Shown here: positions 52,768 to 61,296 of the stretch, piece after piece
How positions within the stretch are numbered: the first letter of the stretch is position 1
Layout of the letters: each line of letters begins with the position of its first letter
Assembly (NCBI RefSeq): GCF_002072175.1
Contig: NZ_MVIV01000001.1
Coordinates: forward strand, 62,001 to 126,000
Direction: 5' to 3'
Length of the DNA stretch: 64,000 nucleotides
Origin: Actinomyces gaoshouyii
Lineage (GTDB): Bacteria; Actinomycetota; Actinomycetes; Actinomycetales; Actinomycetaceae
Position numbers and translations under genes: made by a program
The notes under the pieces: model-generated
Databases searched by the model: none
The model's input: only the letters and a program-made list of their open reading frames with translations
Told to the model about the DNA's origin: nothing

Positions 52768-52845
52768 ATCCGCCCCGAGTGGCGCCATTCTCACCGAGTG
52801 GTGCGTCCTGCCCGCACCGGTGGGTGCGAGCCGCACCGGTCGGCC
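52768..52845. repeat. CACCGGTG-type intergenic repeat block, copy 3
   Basis: Unit cores start at 52773, 52792, 52815 and 52834 (spacings 19, 23, 19): CCCCGAGTGG, CACCGAGTGGTGCG, CACCGGTGGGTGCG and CACCGGTCGG. The third unit and its flank are identical to copy 1. It lies in the 307-base gap 52557-52863, between the CobW-like gene stop and the glyA riboswitch; the rest of that gap holds the riboswitch and presumably the glyA promoter. Confidence 0.65.
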
Positions 52846-52863
52846 CGCCGGCCCCACGGCTCC

Positions 52864-54081
52864 TCAATCTCCGCCGAACCAGTCATCCATGGCATCGCCG
52901 TCGGGGCCGCTCCAGGCCAGGGCCATCACGAACTCGTCGGGCCTCAGGAGGATGCGGGAGAAGGCCTCGCGCACGCGCTCGCAGGTGGCGTCGTCGGCGA
53001 TGCCGGTGATCACCAGGTGGCAGCGCGGGCCGACGGGCCCGCCCACTGCGGCCCCCAACGTCTCCTCCCCTCCCCAGGCAACGGGTGCCTCGTCCCAGGT
53101 GCCGGCATCCCCCACAGTGACGGCGCCGCCGGCGACCTCCCACGCGCAGACGCGCCCGGGACGGCTGGGCAGCCAGAAGCAGCCGCGCGCGCACATGCCC
53201 GCCCCGGCGAGGTCGGCGACGAGCTCGCGCAGTCGCTCGGGATGGAAGGGTCGGTCGGAGACGAGGTCGAGGGTGCGCACGCCGTGCTCCACCGGCCCTC
53301 CCCAGGCGCGGGTGGAGGCGGGATGGACTCGGGCGACGGCGGCGCGGGCGTCATGGCGCACCGACATGAGGGCGTTGAGGACCGGCGCATCGAATCCGGG
53401 CAGGAGGAGCGCGTCGTGGGCGCGCAGGTGCTCGACGAGGTCCGCGCCCGCACCCTCCTCCCCCACCGCGATGATGACATCGGCGTAGCCGAGCCCCAGC
53501 ATATGGACCTCGCCGGTGCAGCGGGGGTCGCCCTCGCCCCAGGCCAGACCGCGGTCGGCCAGGGGGATGTGGGTGAGGATCTCGTCGACGGCGGTGACGG
53601 TGAGCACCGCGTGGGCGACGCCCGCCAGCGCGACGCCCGGGACGGCCTCGAGTGCCTCTGCCAGGCGCGGTGCGAGGTGGACGATCTCGATCGCCGGGGG
53701 CAGGAGGATGACGGTGGCACCGCGCGGATCATCGGCAGCGCGGTCCTGGGCGACGGCGAGGAGCACCTCGCGCAGGGCGCAGGTGGGACAGGGCATCGGC
53801 ATGTCGATATCGAGCACGGCGGGCTCGGCGAGCGCCGGGGAGGGCTCGCCGTCGAGGGCCTCCGATCCAACCGACGACAGGCTGATGACGCCATGCTCGC
53901 CCCGGTCTGGGTGGATCGTGGTGGCGATGACGAGGGCGTCCTCGCCATGGAGGCTGAGAGCCGCCAAGTCCAGCAGCGCGGGATCGACGGCGCCGATGAG
54001 GGCGATCCGGTGGCCGGCGTCGGCGTGGGGGCTGCGGGAGGGGGGCGGGTTCGCCCCGGGCGGGGATGAGTCGAAAGTCAT
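52864..54081 (-). CDS. CobW C-terminal domain protein lacking GTPase motifs
   Basis: This 405-residue protein resembles COG0523/CobW metallochaperones in layout: a Cys pair ([10 protein letters not shown]) where the CxCC metal site normally lies, a [15 protein letters not shown] segment, and a CobW_C-like domain ([25 protein letters not shown]). The Walker A loop (GxxGxGKT) and the NKxD motif are absent; [16 protein letters not shown] and [10 protein letters not shown] stand in their places. It is therefore probably not a GTPase. ATG 54081 is chosen; an upstream start at 54138 would overlap rpmB. The divergence from zinc-independent ribosomal protein genes suggests a role in zinc shortage. 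Confidence 0.72.
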   Translation of the reverse strand: MTFDSSPPGANPPPSRSPHADAGHRIALIGAVDPALLDLAALSLHGEDALVIATTIHPDRGEHGVISLSSVGSEALDGEPSPALAEPAVLDIDMPMPCPTCALREVLLAVAQDRAADDPRGATVILLPPAIEIVHLAPRLAEALEAVPGVALAGVAHAVLTVTAVDEILTHIPLADRGLAWGEGDPRCTGEVHMLGLGYADVIIAVGEEGAGADLVEHLRAHDALLLPGFDAPVLNALMSVRHDARAAVARVHPASTRAWGGPVEHGVRTLDLVSDRPFHPERLRELVADLAGAGMCARGCFWLPSRPGRVCAWEVAGGAVTVGDAGTWDEAPVAWGGEETLGAAVGGPVGPRCHLVITGIADDATCERVREAFSRILLRPDEFVMALAWSGPDGDAMDDWFGGD

Positions 54082-54098
54082 GGGGGGCTCCAACTTGA

Positions 54099-54113
54099 CG
54101 GTAATGAGATTCA
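54099..54113. promoter_or_regulatory. Candidate Zur box between the CobW-like gene and rpmB
   Basis: CGGTAATGAGATTCA matches 8 of 12 fixed positions of the actinobacterial Zur consensus TGAnAATnATTnTCA. It sits in the 49-base gap between divergent genes that are classic Zur targets. The match is imperfect, so the context carries most of the weight. Confidence 0.45.
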
Positions 54114-54130
54114 ATCCCAATACTGCCCCC

Positions 54131-54370
54131 ATGACCACCTACTGCCAAGTCACGGGGGCCCGACCGGTCTTCGGAAAGTCCGTCTCCCACTCCCACCGCC
54201 GCACGAACCGACGCTGGGACCCCAACCTCCAGCGCAAGCGCTACTGGGCGCCCTCGCTCGGGCGCACCATCACACTGACCGTCAGCGCACGCGGGATCAA
54301 GACCATCGACAAGAGGGGCATCGACGCCGTCGTGGCTGACATGCTCGCCCGAGGGGAGAAGTTGCGATGA
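54131..54370 (+). CDS. rpmB: 50S ribosomal protein L28, zinc-independent paralog
   Basis: This 79-residue L28 ([20 protein letters not shown] start, [24 protein letters not shown]) has a single Cys rather than the two CxxC pairs of zinc-binding L28. It is the first gene of a five-gene cluster of cysteine-depleted ribosomal proteins. Such C- paralogs replace the zinc forms when zinc is short, and are usually repressed by Zur. The ATG at 54131 has no clear Shine-Dalgarno, so a leaderless or very short-leader mRNA is possible. Its stop overlaps rpmG by four bases. Confidence 0.93.
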   Translation: MTTYCQVTGARPVFGKSVSHSHRRTNRRWDPNLQRKRYWAPSLGRTITLTVSARGIKTIDKRGIDAVVADMLARGEKLR

Positions 54371-54537
54371 GCACGGCCGCCAAGGGCCTGCGCCCCATCA
54401 TCACGATGGTGTCCACCGCGGGCACGGGCCGCACCTACGTCACGCGCAAGAACCGCCGCAACACCCCCGATCGCCTCGTGCTGCGCAAATTCGACCCCGT
54501 GGTGCGCCGCCACGTCGAGTTCAAGGAGTCCCGCTGA
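54367..54537 (+). CDS. rpmG: 50S ribosomal protein L33, zinc-independent paralog
   Basis: This 56-residue L33 ([20 protein letters not shown], then [16 protein letters not shown]) has no cysteine, whereas zinc-type L33 carries two CxxC pairs. It starts at ATG 54367, overlapping the rpmB stop (ATGA), and ends by sharing one base with the rpsN start (TGATG). The length is typical. It acts as a stand-in ribosomal protein under zinc limitation by analogy with other bacteria. Confidence 0.94.
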   Translation: MSTAAKGLRPIITMVSTAGTGRTYVTRKNRRNTPDRLVLRKFDPVVRRHVEFKESR

Positions 54538-54842
54538 TGGCCAAGAACTCCAAGATCGCCGCGGACAAGCGCCGCCGCGCCGTCGTGGCCCGCTACGCCG
54601 AGCGCCGCGCCGAGCTCAAGAGGATCTCCGTCAACCCGCACCTGAGCGCCGCCGAGCGAGAGGCCGCCATGGCCGCGCTGCACGCCCTGCCCCGAGACGC
54701 CTCCCCCACGCGAGTGCGCAACCGGGACGCCATCGACGGGCGCCCCCGCGGATACCTGCGCGCCACCGGGACCTCCCGCGTGCGATTCCGCGAGATGGCC
54801 GCGCGCGGCGAGCTGCCCGGCATCGTCAAGTCGTCCTGGTGA
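54537..54842 (+). CDS. rpsN: 30S ribosomal protein S14, zinc-independent paralog
   Basis: This 101-residue S14 is the long, cysteine-free type ([17 protein letters not shown], then [26 protein letters not shown]). Zinc-binding S14 is about 61 residues with two CxxC pairs, so length and Cys content both identify the C- form. It is translationally coupled to rpmG. The primary rpsN gene should lie in the main ribosomal protein operon outside the window. Confidence 0.95.
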   Translation: MAKNSKIAADKRRRAVVARYAERRAELKRISVNPHLSAAEREAAMAALHALPRDASPTRVRNRDAIDGRPRGYLRATGTSRVRFREMAARGELPGIVKSSW

Positions 54843-54866
54843 CAAGCTGATGACAAGGAGCACGCC

Positions 54867-55136
54867 ATGAGACCCGGAATCCACCCCGACTACCACCCGA
54901 TCGTCTTCCGCGATAAGAGCGCGGGCTTCGCCTTCCTGACCCGCTCGACCATGACCTCCGCCGAAACCATCGAATGGGAGGACGGCAATGCCTACCCCGT
55001 CGTCGACGTGGAGGTCTCCAGCGCTTCCCACCCGTTCTGGACCGGCCAGGGCCGGATCCTGGACACGGCCGGCCGCGTGGAGAAGTTCGAGCGCCGCTAC
55101 GGCAAGCGCGCCCGCCCCGCCAGTAAGGAGGCCTGA
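54867..55136 (+). CDS. rpmE: 50S ribosomal protein L31 type B (zinc-independent)
   Basis: This 89-residue L31B ([23 protein letters not shown]-like [31 protein letters not shown]) has no CxxC, as in the zinc-independent YkgM type. The start ATG 54867 has AAGGAG seven bases upstream. It lies 24 bases after rpsN and two bases before rpmJ. The exchange of L31A for L31B frees ribosomal zinc in bacteria where it has been studied. Confidence 0.95.
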   Translation: MRPGIHPDYHPIVFRDKSAGFAFLTRSTMTSAETIEWEDGNAYPVVDVEVSSASHPFWTGQGRILDTAGRVEKFERRYGKRARPASKEA

Positions 55137-55138
55137 GA

Positions 55139-55261
55139 ATGAAGGTCCGCGCCTCGATCCGCTCCCTGGCCAAGCAGCCGGGCTCGAAGGTGGTGCGCCG
55201 TCGCGGTCGCACCTATGTCATCAACAAGAGGAACCCGCGTCTCAAGGCCCGCCAGGGCTGA
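55139..55261 (+). CDS. rpmJ: 50S ribosomal protein L36 type B (zinc-independent, YkgO-like)
   Basis: The 40-residue protein [20 protein letters not shown] (first 20 residues) followed by [20 protein letters not shown] lacks the Cys/His zinc site of standard L36. It starts at ATG 55139, preceded by AAGGAGG, two bases after the rpmE stop. It completes a rpmB-rpmG-rpsN-rpmE-rpmJ C- ribosomal protein operon and is followed by a hairpin terminator. Confidence 0.94.
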   Translation: MKVRASIRSLAKQPGSKVVRRRGRTYVINKRNPRLKARQG

Positions 55262-55308
55262 AGCGCCGCGAGAGCTCACTCCAGGGAGCCCTCCGCTCAC
55301 CCCCTCGC

Positions 55309-55339
55309 GCCCCGCGTCGGCATTGATCCGGCGCGGGGC
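55309..55339 (+). terminator. Hairpin terminator after rpmJ
   Basis: GCCCCGCGTCGG (55309-55320) pairs with CCGGCGCGGGGC (55328-55339) through 12 positions, one of them T-G, with a 7-base loop CATTGAT. It ends exactly where the candidate nickel-regulator box begins. Confidence 0.7.
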
Positions 55340-55356
55340 TCGCAATGTTGTCGCAA
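55340..55356 (+). promoter_or_regulatory. Candidate Nur (nickel-responsive Fur-family) box before nikM
   Basis: TCGCAA-TGTTG-TCGCAA is a direct repeat of six bases with a 5-base spacer. It has the same spacing as the Streptomyces Nur box I recall as TTGCAA-N5-TTGCAA, with C for T at the second position. It also contains the palindrome TGTTG-TCG-CAACA. It lies 119 bases before the nickel transporter start. The regulator gene is not in the window. Confidence 0.5.
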
Positions 55357-55475
55357 CACATCGGCACTAGCGTCCACCGGCGGAAAAGACCACTCCGCAC
55401 GCCGTCGACGGCATCAGAATCCCCTACCGCCCGAGGATAGGATCCGGGCCCGCCGAAGGCTCTGGAAAGGACGAT

Positions 55476-56582
55476 ATGCATATTCCTGACGGTTACCTCT
55501 CCCCGGAGACCTGCGCCGCGACCTTGCTCATCACCGTGCCGAGCCTCGCGCTCGCCGCGCGCAGGGTCGGCGAGGAGATCGGTACCCGCCAGGTCCCGGC
55601 CCTCGCCCTGTTCTCATCCTCCAGCTTCCTGATCATGATGCTCAATCTGCCCGTGCCGGGAGGCACGACGGCCCACGCCGTAGGGGCCGTCATCATCGGG
55701 GTGGTGCTGGGGCCCTGGGCGGCCATGATCGCCGTCGCGGTGGCTCTGCTCTTCCAGGCCCTGCTCTTCGACGACGGCGGCATACTCACCTGGGGCGCCA
55801 ACGTACTCAACATGGCGATCCTCATGCCGATCGTCGGCCTGGCGGTCTATCGCCTCCTCTCCAAGGGCTCCATGCTGAACTCGCGGCGCCGTACCCTGGC
55901 CGCAGCGCTCGGGGGGTACACGGGGATGCTCGCGGCGGCACTCGCCGTTGCGGTCGAGCTGGGCATCCAGCCGGCCTTTTTCCACTCCGACGATGGGACC
56001 CCCCTGTACTCACCCTATTCCCTGTCCCAGACACTGCCGGCGATGCTGGTGGCGCACTTGCTCGTCGCCGGGCCCGCCGAGGCCCTCCTCACCGGTGCCC
56101 TGCTCACCCGCATCGCGCGCACGCGCCCCTCGCTCCTGCTGCGCACCCATACCGGGCTCATCGGCGGGGCCGCTGCCGACGGAGCCGCACGCGCGGCCAA
56201 AGCTCCCAGGAGCATCCTGGCGCTCATCGCCCTGGCGCCCCTCGGCATGCTCGCAAAAGGCACGGCCTTCGCCGAAGACGCCCCCGAGGATCTCTCCCCC
56301 TCCGACCTCGGCCTCAATGCCCTCCCCTCCGGGATGACGCGCTACGCGGAATTCTGGAACCATGCACTGCTCTCGGGCTACGGCGCGGATGGCCCGCATC
56401 CCGTCCTCGCGTACTGGGGATCCGCCATCCTGGGCACCCTCACGATCGGGACCCTCGCCATGGTCATCATGCGCCTCGTCCGCCACCCGGCCGGCAGAGC
56501 GCCCCATTCCTCCCCGCCCCACCGGCCCACAGGACCGAACACGGCCATCGTGGCGTCGGGACCACCGGCGTCAGACTCGTGA
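55476..56582 (+). CDS. nikM: Energy-coupling factor nickel transporter substrate component (NikM/CbiM with CbiN-like tail)
   Basis: This 368-residue membrane protein begins MHIPDGYLSPETC, the metal-coordinating N-terminus of CbiM/NikM, in which the amino group and His2 bind Ni2+ or Co2+. A CbiM core of about six helices follows (about 1-215). The remainder (about 240-340, with SGYGADGPHPVLAYWGSAI and a final helix) resembles the PDGLE/CbiN-like component fused in-line. The urease genes downstream make nickel the likely metal. ATG 55476 has GGAAAGGA upstream. Its stop overlaps the nikQ GTG by four bases. Confidence 0.9.
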   Translation: MHIPDGYLSPETCAATLLITVPSLALAARRVGEEIGTRQVPALALFSSSSFLIMMLNLPVPGGTTAHAVGAVIIGVVLGPWAAMIAVAVALLFQALLFDDGGILTWGANVLNMAILMPIVGLAVYRLLSKGSMLNSRRRTLAAALGGYTGMLAAALAVAVELGIQPAFFHSDDGTPLYSPYSLSQTLPAMLVAHLLVAGPAEALLTGALLTRIARTRPSLLLRTHTGLIGGAAADGAARAAKAPRSILALIALAPLGMLAKGTAFAEDAPEDLSPSDLGLNALPSGMTRYAEFWNHALLSGYGADGPHPVLAYWGSAILGTLTIGTLAMVIMRLVRHPAGRAPHSSPPHRPTGPNTAIVASGPPASDS

Positions 56583-57469
56583 GATCCCCGCACTGGGCCC
56601 GCTCCACGCGCCGAGCACTGACGAGGACCCTCGCCGATGCGACGGCGGCCGCCTCGCTCGCGCTGCGCGAGGGCCGCCCGCCGCATCCCGGAACCAGCCC
56701 GCCCCGCGGCATCGACGCCAGGTGCGCAGTCCTCCTCTCCCTGGCGGGCCTCATCCGCATCGCCCTCGTCCGCTCCCCGATCACCCTGGCCGTCATCTAC
56801 GCGTCCGAGGTGATCCTCGCCCGCAGCGCGCGCCTGCCAATGGGGACCTTCCTGCGCCGCAGCCTCCTGCCCGCTCCCCTGTTCACTCTCGCGCCCGCGC
56901 TGCCGGCCGCACTGTCCGCAGTCTCACCGGGCCCCGTGCTCTTCGCGCTTCCCGGAGGCCTGACCGTGACGACCATCGGCGTCATCGTGGCTGCGCGCCT
57001 TGTCGAGCGCGCTGCCTGCTCACTCGCGCTCGTCGCCCTGCTCGTCATGACCACGCGGTGGTCCGCGCTCCTCGAAGCGCTCACGGCGCTGCGCGTGCCC
57101 CGTCTCATCACGACAATCGCGTCGATGGCCCATCGCTACCTGCTGGTCCTGCTCGGCGTTGTTGCCGATGCCATCGACGCGCGGCGCTCGCGCACGGTGC
57201 GCCCCAGGCTGGCGCCCGGCGGGACGGGCGCGGCAGTGGCCCATGTGGGAGCGGCCGCCCTCGTACGGGCCGGCGCACTGTCCGAAGAAGTCCACGACGC
57301 CATGCTCGCCCGCGGCTTCCGCGGGTCCTTTCCCGCTGTGTCCGGCCCTCGGGGTCTCGGGCACCGGGAGGCGGTCCTGATCGTCACAGTCTTCATCTCA
57401 TTCCTCCTCTGGGGCGGTCTCGACGTCCTTGCGGGGCAGTGGGGCCCATGGGGGAGGTGGGCGGCGTGA
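56579..57469 (+). CDS. nikQ: Energy-coupling factor nickel transporter transmembrane protein (NikQ/CbiQ)
   Basis: The 296-residue T component has several helices (about 48-82, 100-130, 140-160 and 262-282) and the CbiQ coupling-helix type segment in HDAMLARGFRGSFP (A-R-G), which contacts the ATPase. It starts at GTG 56579, overlapping nikM, and ends overlapping nikO. The Arg-rich, Pro-rich first 45 residues are longer than usual. With nikM and nikO it forms a complete group I ECF importer. Confidence 0.88.
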   Translation: MRSPHWARSTRRALTRTLADATAAASLALREGRPPHPGTSPPRGIDARCAVLLSLAGLIRIALVRSPITLAVIYASEVILARSARLPMGTFLRRSLLPAPLFTLAPALPAALSAVSPGPVLFALPGGLTVTTIGVIVAARLVERAACSLALVALLVMTTRWSALLEALTALRVPRLITTIASMAHRYLLVLLGVVADAIDARRSRTVRPRLAPGGTGAAVAHVGAAALVRAGALSEEVHDAMLARGFRGSFPAVSGPRGLGHREAVLIVTVFISFLLWGGLDVLAGQWGPWGRWAA

Positions 57470-58308
57470 GAGCGTGCCTCCGCTCCCGCGCCGCCTCGTC
57501 GTCCCCTCCCTCCGGGGCCGGCGAGCTCCCTCCCCTGATCCGCCTGGTCGGCATCAGCCACGTGTACGACGGCCCGGTCACGGCGCTCGACGACGTCACC
57601 CTCGATATCGTCGCCGGTGAGTCGGTCGCGCTCCTCGGCGCCAACGGATGCGGGAAGTCAACCCTCCTGCGCGTGCTCGATGCCCTCCTGGCGCCCACAC
57701 GGGGATCATTCGCCCTGGAGGGCCGCCCTATCAGTGAGGATTCCCTGGAGGACGAGGAGGCCAATGCCTGGTTCCGCTCGCGCGTCGGGTTCGTCTTCCA
57801 GAACACCGATGCCCAGCTCTTCTCGGCCTCGGTGCGGGAGGAGATCGCCTTCGGCGCCCATCAGCTCGGCCTGAGCGTCGATGAGGCCGCGGATCGTACG
57901 TGGACCGCGATGCGACGCATGGGGATCGAGGCCCTCGCGGATCGGCCCCCATTCCGCCTGTCGGGTGGGCAGAAGAAGCGTGTGGCCCTCGCCTCCGTCC
58001 TCGTCATGGAACCGCGCGTCATTCTCATGGATGAGCCGACGTCGGCTCTCGACCCGCGCTCACGGGCATGGCTCATCGATGTGGTCGACGGCTTGCGCGC
58101 CGCGGGCACGACCCTCGTCATCGCCAGTCATGATCTGGACTCCGTCGCCGCGATGACCTCGCGCGCCGTTGTCCTGGGGGAGGACCACCGTGTGGCCGCC
58201 GACGCCCCGACTCCCGAGGTGCTGGCGGATCGCGTCCTGCTCGAGCGGGTCAACCTCATCGCCCCGTCCGGCCCCGCCCGCACGGCCGATGGGCATCCCG
58301 CCGCGTAG
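57466..58308 (+). CDS. nikO: Energy-coupling factor nickel transporter ATPase (NikO/CbiO)
   Basis: This 280-residue ABC ATPase has Walker [10 protein letters not shown] (58-66), Q-loop [20 protein letters not shown] (Q-N-x-D, typical of ECF A components), signature [15 protein letters not shown], Walker [13 protein letters not shown] and switch His in ASHDL. The GTG at 57466 overlaps the nikQ stop (GTGA), matching the nikM-nikQ junction, with GGGAGG about nine bases upstream; ATG 57448 is an alternative start. The open frame runs back to 56362 but that part is shadow of nikQ. Confidence 0.92.
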   Translation: MRACLRSRAASSSPPSGAGELPPLIRLVGISHVYDGPVTALDDVTLDIVAGESVALLGANGCGKSTLLRVLDALLAPTRGSFALEGRPISEDSLEDEEANAWFRSRVGFVFQNTDAQLFSASVREEIAFGAHQLGLSVDEAADRTWTAMRRMGIEALADRPPFRLSGGQKKRVALASVLVMEPRVILMDEPTSALDPRSRAWLIDVVDGLRAAGTTLVIASHDLDSVAAMTSRAVVLGEDHRVAADAPTPEVLADRVLLERVNLIAPSGPARTADGHPAA

Positions 58309-58349
58309 AAGCCAGCACTACCCGTCTCATCAGGGATTACCGTAAGCGT

Positions 58350-58364
58350 CCTGAAACATTCAGG
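58350..58364 (+). promoter_or_regulatory. Perfect palindrome upstream of ureA
   Basis: CCTGAA-ACA-TTCAGG is a perfect 6-3-6 inverted repeat, 62 bases before the ureA ATG, in the 117-base gap after nikO. It could be an operator for urease expression. Its geometry differs from the candidate Nur box before nikM. Confidence 0.4.
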
Positions 58365-58425
58365 GAGTTGCATCACCTTGTCAGCGGAGCCGGACCGTCC
58401 GGTCGTCCGCAACCCGGGAGGGACT

Positions 58426-58728
58426 ATGCATCTGACGCCCAGGGAGCAGGAGAAGCTGCTCATCGTCGTCGCCGCCGACCTCGCCCGTCGCAGGAAGGAG
58501 CGGGGCCTCAAACTCAACCATCCCGAAGCGGTCGCCTACATCACCGCCGAGATCCTCGAGGGCGCCCGCGACGGGCGCAGCGTCGCCGAGCTCATGTCCT
58601 ATGGGACGACCCTGCTCACACGCGACGACGTCATGGAGGGTGTCGCGGAGATGATCCACTCCGTCCAGGCCGAGGCGACATTCCCGGATGGGACCAAGCT
58701 CGTCACCGTCCACGACCCGATCCGGTGA
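58426..58728 (+). CDS. ureA: Urease subunit gamma
   Basis: This 100-residue urease gamma subunit ([20 protein letters not shown] start, [20 protein letters not shown] and [15 protein letters not shown]) has the standard length and sequence. The frame is open 48 bases further upstream, but ATG 58426 has GGGAGGGA directly before it and gives the canonical N-terminus. First of seven urease genes in the order ureABCEFGD, it forms the trimeric enzyme with UreB and UreC in the cytoplasm. Confidence 0.97.
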   Translation: MHLTPREQEKLLIVVAADLARRRKERGLKLNHPEAVAYITAEILEGARDGRSVAELMSYGTTLLTRDDVMEGVAEMIHSVQAEATFPDGTKLVTVHDPIR

Positions 58729-58739
58729 AGGAGAGGCCG

Positions 58740-59060
58740 ATGATCCCAGGAGAGTACCGACTGGCCGATGGCCCCATCACGATCAACGAGGGCCGTCCCA
58801 CCGTCGAGCTGGCAGTCATCAACACCGGCGACCGCCCCGTCCAGGTGGGGTCGCACTTCCACTTCGCCGAGGTCAACCCCGCCCTCGCCCTCGATCGCGA
58901 GGCCGCCCGCGGCTTCCGGCTCGACATCCCCGCCGGAACCGCGATGCGCTTCGAGCCGGGGGACGCGCGCACCGTCCGACTCGTCGCACTGGCCGGCGCG
59001 CGCGAGGTCCATGGTCTGGCCGGGCGCACCAATGGCTCCCTCGATCAGGCCGACGACTGA
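58740..59060 (+). CDS. ureB: Urease subunit beta
   Basis: This 106-residue beta subunit ([20 protein letters not shown] start, [31 protein letters not shown]) is canonical. ATG 58740 follows AAGGAGAG and lies 11 bases after ureA. It is a separate polypeptide from UreA, as in most Actinobacteria, and not the fused form found in Helicobacter. The C-terminus is short (NGSLDQADD). Confidence 0.97.
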   Translation: MIPGEYRLADGPITINEGRPTVELAVINTGDRPVQVGSHFHFAEVNPALALDREAARGFRLDIPAGTAMRFEPGDARTVRLVALAGAREVHGLAGRTNGSLDQADD

Positions 59061-59080
59061 CGGGCGAAGGAGGCAGAACC

Positions 59081-60793
59081 ATGAGCAAGGCACTCAGCCG
59101 CGAGGAGTACGTGGCCCTGTACGGCCCCACAACCGGCGACGCCGTGCGCCTGGCCGACACTGACCTGTTCGCCAGGATCGAGCGCGACCTGACCAACCAC
59201 GGCGATGAGGCCGTCTTCGGGGGCGGCAAGGTCATCCGCGATGGGATGGGGCACAACGGCCGCCTCACGCGCTCCAACGACATACCGGACACCGTCATCA
59301 CCAACGTCATCATCATCGACCATACGGGCATCTACAAGGCCGATGTCGCGCTGCGCGACGGCGTCATCCAGGCCATCGGAGCCGCGGGAAACCCGGATAT
59401 CAGCGATGGCATCGACATCGTCATCGGCGCCTCCACCGAGATCATCGCCGGCGAGCACCGCATCCTCACCGCTGGCGGCATCGACTCCCATATCCACTTC
59501 ATCTCCCCCAGCCAGGTGGGAACGGCCCTGGCCTCCGGTGTGACGACGATGATCGGGGGCGGCACCGGCCCTGCGGACGGCACGAACGCCACCACGATCA
59601 CTCCCGGCTCATGGCACTTGGCCCGGATGCTCCAGGCCGCCGAGTCCTGGCCGATGAACATCGGCTACCTCGCCAAGGGGCATGCCTCGGCGCGGGGCCC
59701 CCTCGTCGAGCAGCTCGAGGCCGGTGCCTGCGGTTTCAAGATCCACGAGGACTGGGGCGCCACCCATGCCGTCATCGACGAGGCCCTCAAGGCCGCGGAT
59801 GAGTACGACGTCCAGGTCGCCATCCACACCGACACGCTCAACGAGTGCGGCTTCGTGGAGGACACCCGGCGCGCCATCGCCGGGAGGGTCATCCACACCT
59901 TCCACACCGAGGGCGCCGGCGGCGGCCACGCCCCGGACATCATCGCACTGGCGCAGTACCCCAATATCCTGCCGTCGTCGACGAACCCGACGCTGCCGTA
60001 CACGCGCAACACCACCGAGGAGCATCTCGACATGCTCATGGTGTGCCACCACCTCAACCCCTCGATCCCCGAGGATGTCGCCTTCGCCGATTCGCGCATC
60101 CGCCCCGAGACGATCGCGGCCGAGGATGTGCTGCACGACATGGGCGTCTTCTCGATGACCTCGTCCGACTCCCAGGCGATGGGGCGCGTCGGCGAGGTCA
60201 TCCTCCGCACCTGGCAGGTGGCGGACCAGATGAAGAAGGCCCGTGGCCGCCTCGCGGGCGACCCCGCCGGTGAGGACAACCTGCGCATCAAGCGCTACGT
60301 CTCGAAGTACACGATCAACCCTGCCCGCGCCAACGGCATCGGCGATGTCGTCGGTTCCATCGAAGTGGGCAAGTGGGCCGACCTCGTCCTGTGGGAGCCC
60401 CAGTTCTTCGGCGTCAAGCCGGCGATGGTCCTCAAGGGGGGTCAGATCGCCAGCGCGGTTATGGGCGACGCCAATGCATCGATCCCCACCCCTGAACCGA
60501 GACTCATGCGTGACATGTTCGGTGCGCAGGGCAGTGCCCCGGCCTCCAACTCGATCACCTTCATGTCGCAGGCGGCGATCGATGCCGGCGTACCCGCCTC
60601 CCTCGGCCTGCGCCGCGAGGTGCGCGCCGTCCACGGCGTGCGCGCGCTGAGCAAGGCGGACATGGCCTTCAACGACCGGATGCCCGCTCTCGCCGTCGAC
60701 CCGGAGACCTACGAGGTCACGGTCGACGGGGAGCGCATCGGCTGCGAGCCCGCCGAAGTCCTCGCAATGGCCCAGCGCTACTTCCTGTTCTGA
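59081..60793 (+). CDS. ureC: Urease subunit alpha (catalytic)
   Basis: This 570-residue catalytic subunit hydrolyses urea to ammonia and carbamate at a dinickel site. Ligands are all present: HIH (H137, H139) in GIDSHIHF, the carbamylated Lys in GFKIHEDWG (K220), H249, H275 and D363 (SSDSQAMGR). The flap Cys-His is in MVCHHL (C322, H323). ATG 59081 has AAGGAGG upstream, 20 bases after ureB. The frame stays open upstream for 390 bases as shadow of ureB. Ammonia made here would buffer acid in an oral biofilm and supply nitrogen. Confidence 0.98.
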   Translation: MSKALSREEYVALYGPTTGDAVRLADTDLFARIERDLTNHGDEAVFGGGKVIRDGMGHNGRLTRSNDIPDTVITNVIIIDHTGIYKADVALRDGVIQAIGAAGNPDISDGIDIVIGASTEIIAGEHRILTAGGIDSHIHFISPSQVGTALASGVTTMIGGGTGPADGTNATTITPGSWHLARMLQAAESWPMNIGYLAKGHASARGPLVEQLEAGACGFKIHEDWGATHAVIDEALKAADEYDVQVAIHTDTLNECGFVEDTRRAIAGRVIHTFHTEGAGGGHAPDIIALAQYPNILPSSTNPTLPYTRNTTEEHLDMLMVCHHLNPSIPEDVAFADSRIRPETIAAEDVLHDMGVFSMTSSDSQAMGRVGEVILRTWQVADQMKKARGRLAGDPAGEDNLRIKRYVSKYTINPARANGIGDVVGSIEVGKWADLVLWEPQFFGVKPAMVLKGGQIASAVMGDANASIPTPEPRLMRDMFGAQGSAPASNSITFMSQAAIDAGVPASLGLRREVRAVHGVRALSKADMAFNDRMPALAVDPETYEVTVDGERIGCEPAEVLAMAQRYFLF

Positions 60794-60804
60794 GGAGGGC
60801 CCGG

Positions 60805-61296
60805 ATGATCATCACTGAGATCGTCGGCTCCATCGGCTCCCTGTCGCCCGAGGAGCTGGACTCCTGCCACATCGAGCGCGTGCGCATGCCCCTGTCCGAT
60901 CTCACCCGGCGCATCCAACGGGTGAGGACCGACCATGGCCGGGAACTGGGCATCCGCCTCGCCCCCGGGGCCGCGGATCTGCGCGCGGGGGACATCCTCG
61001 CGCGCGACGAGCGAAGCCTGATCGTCGTCGAATTGGAATCCACGGATGTCCTCGTCATCGCGCCGACCACCATCGAGCAGATGGGCGTCGTCGCGCACAA
61101 CCTCGGCAACCGCCATCTACCGGCCCAGTTCTTCGGGCCGGAGGAGGATTTCGAGGGGCTGGGGGGCCACGACGGCGTCATGGTCATCCAGTACGACCAC
61201 ACGGCGGAGCACTACCTCGAGCGCATCGGGGTCCCCCACATCCGCCTCCAGCGCGCCATGCGAGTCCCCTTCCGCCATGCCGAGCACACTCACTGA
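60805..61296 (+). CDS. ureE: Urease accessory protein UreE
   Basis: This 163-residue nickel metallochaperone has an N-terminal peptide-binding-like domain (about 1-75) and a C-terminal metal-binding domain with GVVAHNLGNRHLPAQFF, whose His lies at the dimer nickel site, and IQYDHTAEHYLERIG. The tail RHAEHTH is short compared with the long His-rich tails of Klebsiella UreE. It starts 12 bases after ureC, and its 3' end overlaps ureF by 20 bases. It passes nickel to the UreG-F-D complex. Confidence 0.93.
   Translation: MIITEIVGSIGSLSPEELDSCHIERVRMPLSDLTRRIQRVRTDHGRELGIRLAPGAADLRAGDILARDERSLIVVELESTDVLVIAPTTIEQMGVVAHNLGNRHLPAQFFGPEEDFEGLGGHDGVMVIQYDHTAEHYLERIGVPHIRLQRAMRVPFRHAEHTH

Noticed and set aside
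56362-57465. Long N-terminal extension of the nikO frame
   Set aside because: It overlaps nikM and nikQ completely, is Arg/Pro-rich, and the real ATPase domain starts after the GTGA overlap at 57466.
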